Positions 54,773-55,430 of a stretch of DNA of 55,430 bases are shown in pieces; the first letter of the stretch is position 1, and each line of letters opens with the position of its first letter. The notes under the pieces are model-generated. The model saw only the letters and a list, made by a program, of their open reading frames with translations. It was not told the origin of the DNA and ran no database searches. Source of the DNA: Flavobacterium sp. (lineage in GTDB: Bacteria; Bacteroidota; Bacteroidia; Flavobacteriales; Flavobacteriaceae). Made by a program: the position numbers and the translations under genes. The DNA lies in the NCBI RefSeq assembly GCF_017985075.1, contig NZ_JAGNYF010000006.1, positions 6,377 through 61,806 on the forward strand, read 5' to 3'.

Positions 54773-54791
54773 ATCGGATGAATTGTTTTTA

Positions 54792-54799
54792 CAAATTTA
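54792..54799 (-). promoter_or_regulatory. -7 box (TAAATTTG) for the thioredoxin-like gene
   Basis: An exact match on the minus strand, 20 bases before the start, with a TTG 15 bases upstream. A palindrome (54819-54838) lies over the -33 side. Confidence 0.5.
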
Positions 54800-54818
54800 A
54801 AAATAAATAATGAGCAAT

Positions 54819-54838
54819 TGTGTAATATAAGTTACACA
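54819..54838. promoter_or_regulatory. Palindrome TGTGTAA-N6-TTACACA between the thioredoxin-like gene and pyrH
   Basis: A perfect inverted repeat with 7-base arms, in the divergent intergenic region. Symmetry and length suit a dimeric regulator; the regulator is unknown. Confidence 0.5.
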
Positions 54839-54859
54839 GAATTGGAGTTTCTAAATTAA

Positions 54860-55430
<571 letters not shown>

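Overview
The window is AT-rich chromosomal DNA from a Bacteroidota bacterium, almost certainly of the family Flavobacteriaceae. The evidence is the gene content (DUF5686, DUF4296, DUF4271, DUF3098, an OmpA protein with thrombospondin type 3 repeats, a three-subunit succinate dehydrogenase, a LeuRS with an insert before KMSKS), the lack of Shine-Dalgarno sites, and many copies of the Bacteroidetes -7 box TAnnTTTG in front of genes. It reads mostly as conserved housekeeping chromosome. I see no tRNA or rRNA gene, transposase, phage gene or CRISPR array. Coding density is high and no gene-free stretch exceeds 300 bases; the longest are 631-878 and 16246-16498.

Layout. 1-630: 3' end of purF. 879-7875: a Crp/Fnr-type regulator, then a co-directional efflux operon (TolC, adaptor lipoprotein, RND permease, a small PII-like protein, a DUF2892 membrane protein). 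7920-16245, minus strand: rhomboid protease, tyrS and an MMPL/RND-type exporter in an operon, a DUF5686 outer-membrane protein, and superoxide dismutase. 16499-25268, plus strand: an AddA/RecB-like helicase-nuclease and an AddB-like nuclease separated by kbl and an ompA-family gene. 25343-30308: alpha/beta hydrolase, Xaa-Pro aminopeptidase, and a divergent secreted BNR/VPS10 propeller protein. 30466-34167: sdhC-sdhA-sdhB. 34228-39043: Ig-like lipoprotein, ComF, a coiled-coil membrane protein, glyS. 39094-45219: DUF4296 lipoprotein, dihydroorotase and a polyprenol-phosphate mannosyltransferase-like enzyme in a tight operon, then DUF4271 and hemD, pckA, DUF423. 45339-50680: saccharopine dehydrogenase-like protein, zinc metallopeptidase, leuS. 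50840-54179: ftsX, DUF3098, uppP, truB and a small secreted barrel-like protein. 54182-55430: thioredoxin-like protein and the 5' part of pyrH.

The most system-like region is 879-7875. It joins a cysteine-containing Crp/Fnr regulator, a perfect GTAACA-CT-TGTTAC operator-like palindrome in front of tolC, a complete tripartite RND pump, a PII-like protein that may modulate the pump, and a YgaP-type membrane protein with one cysteine. A second theme is several families of short, low-complexity repeats. They lie in intergenic DNA, at the 3' end of the DUF3098 gene, and apparently in frame inside leuS. A third is regulatory DNA: exact -33/-7 promoters for ompA and the DUF5686 gene, a symmetric divergent promoter between pepP and the VPS10-like gene, and several -7 boxes only five bases from the ATG, which predicts near-leaderless mRNAs.
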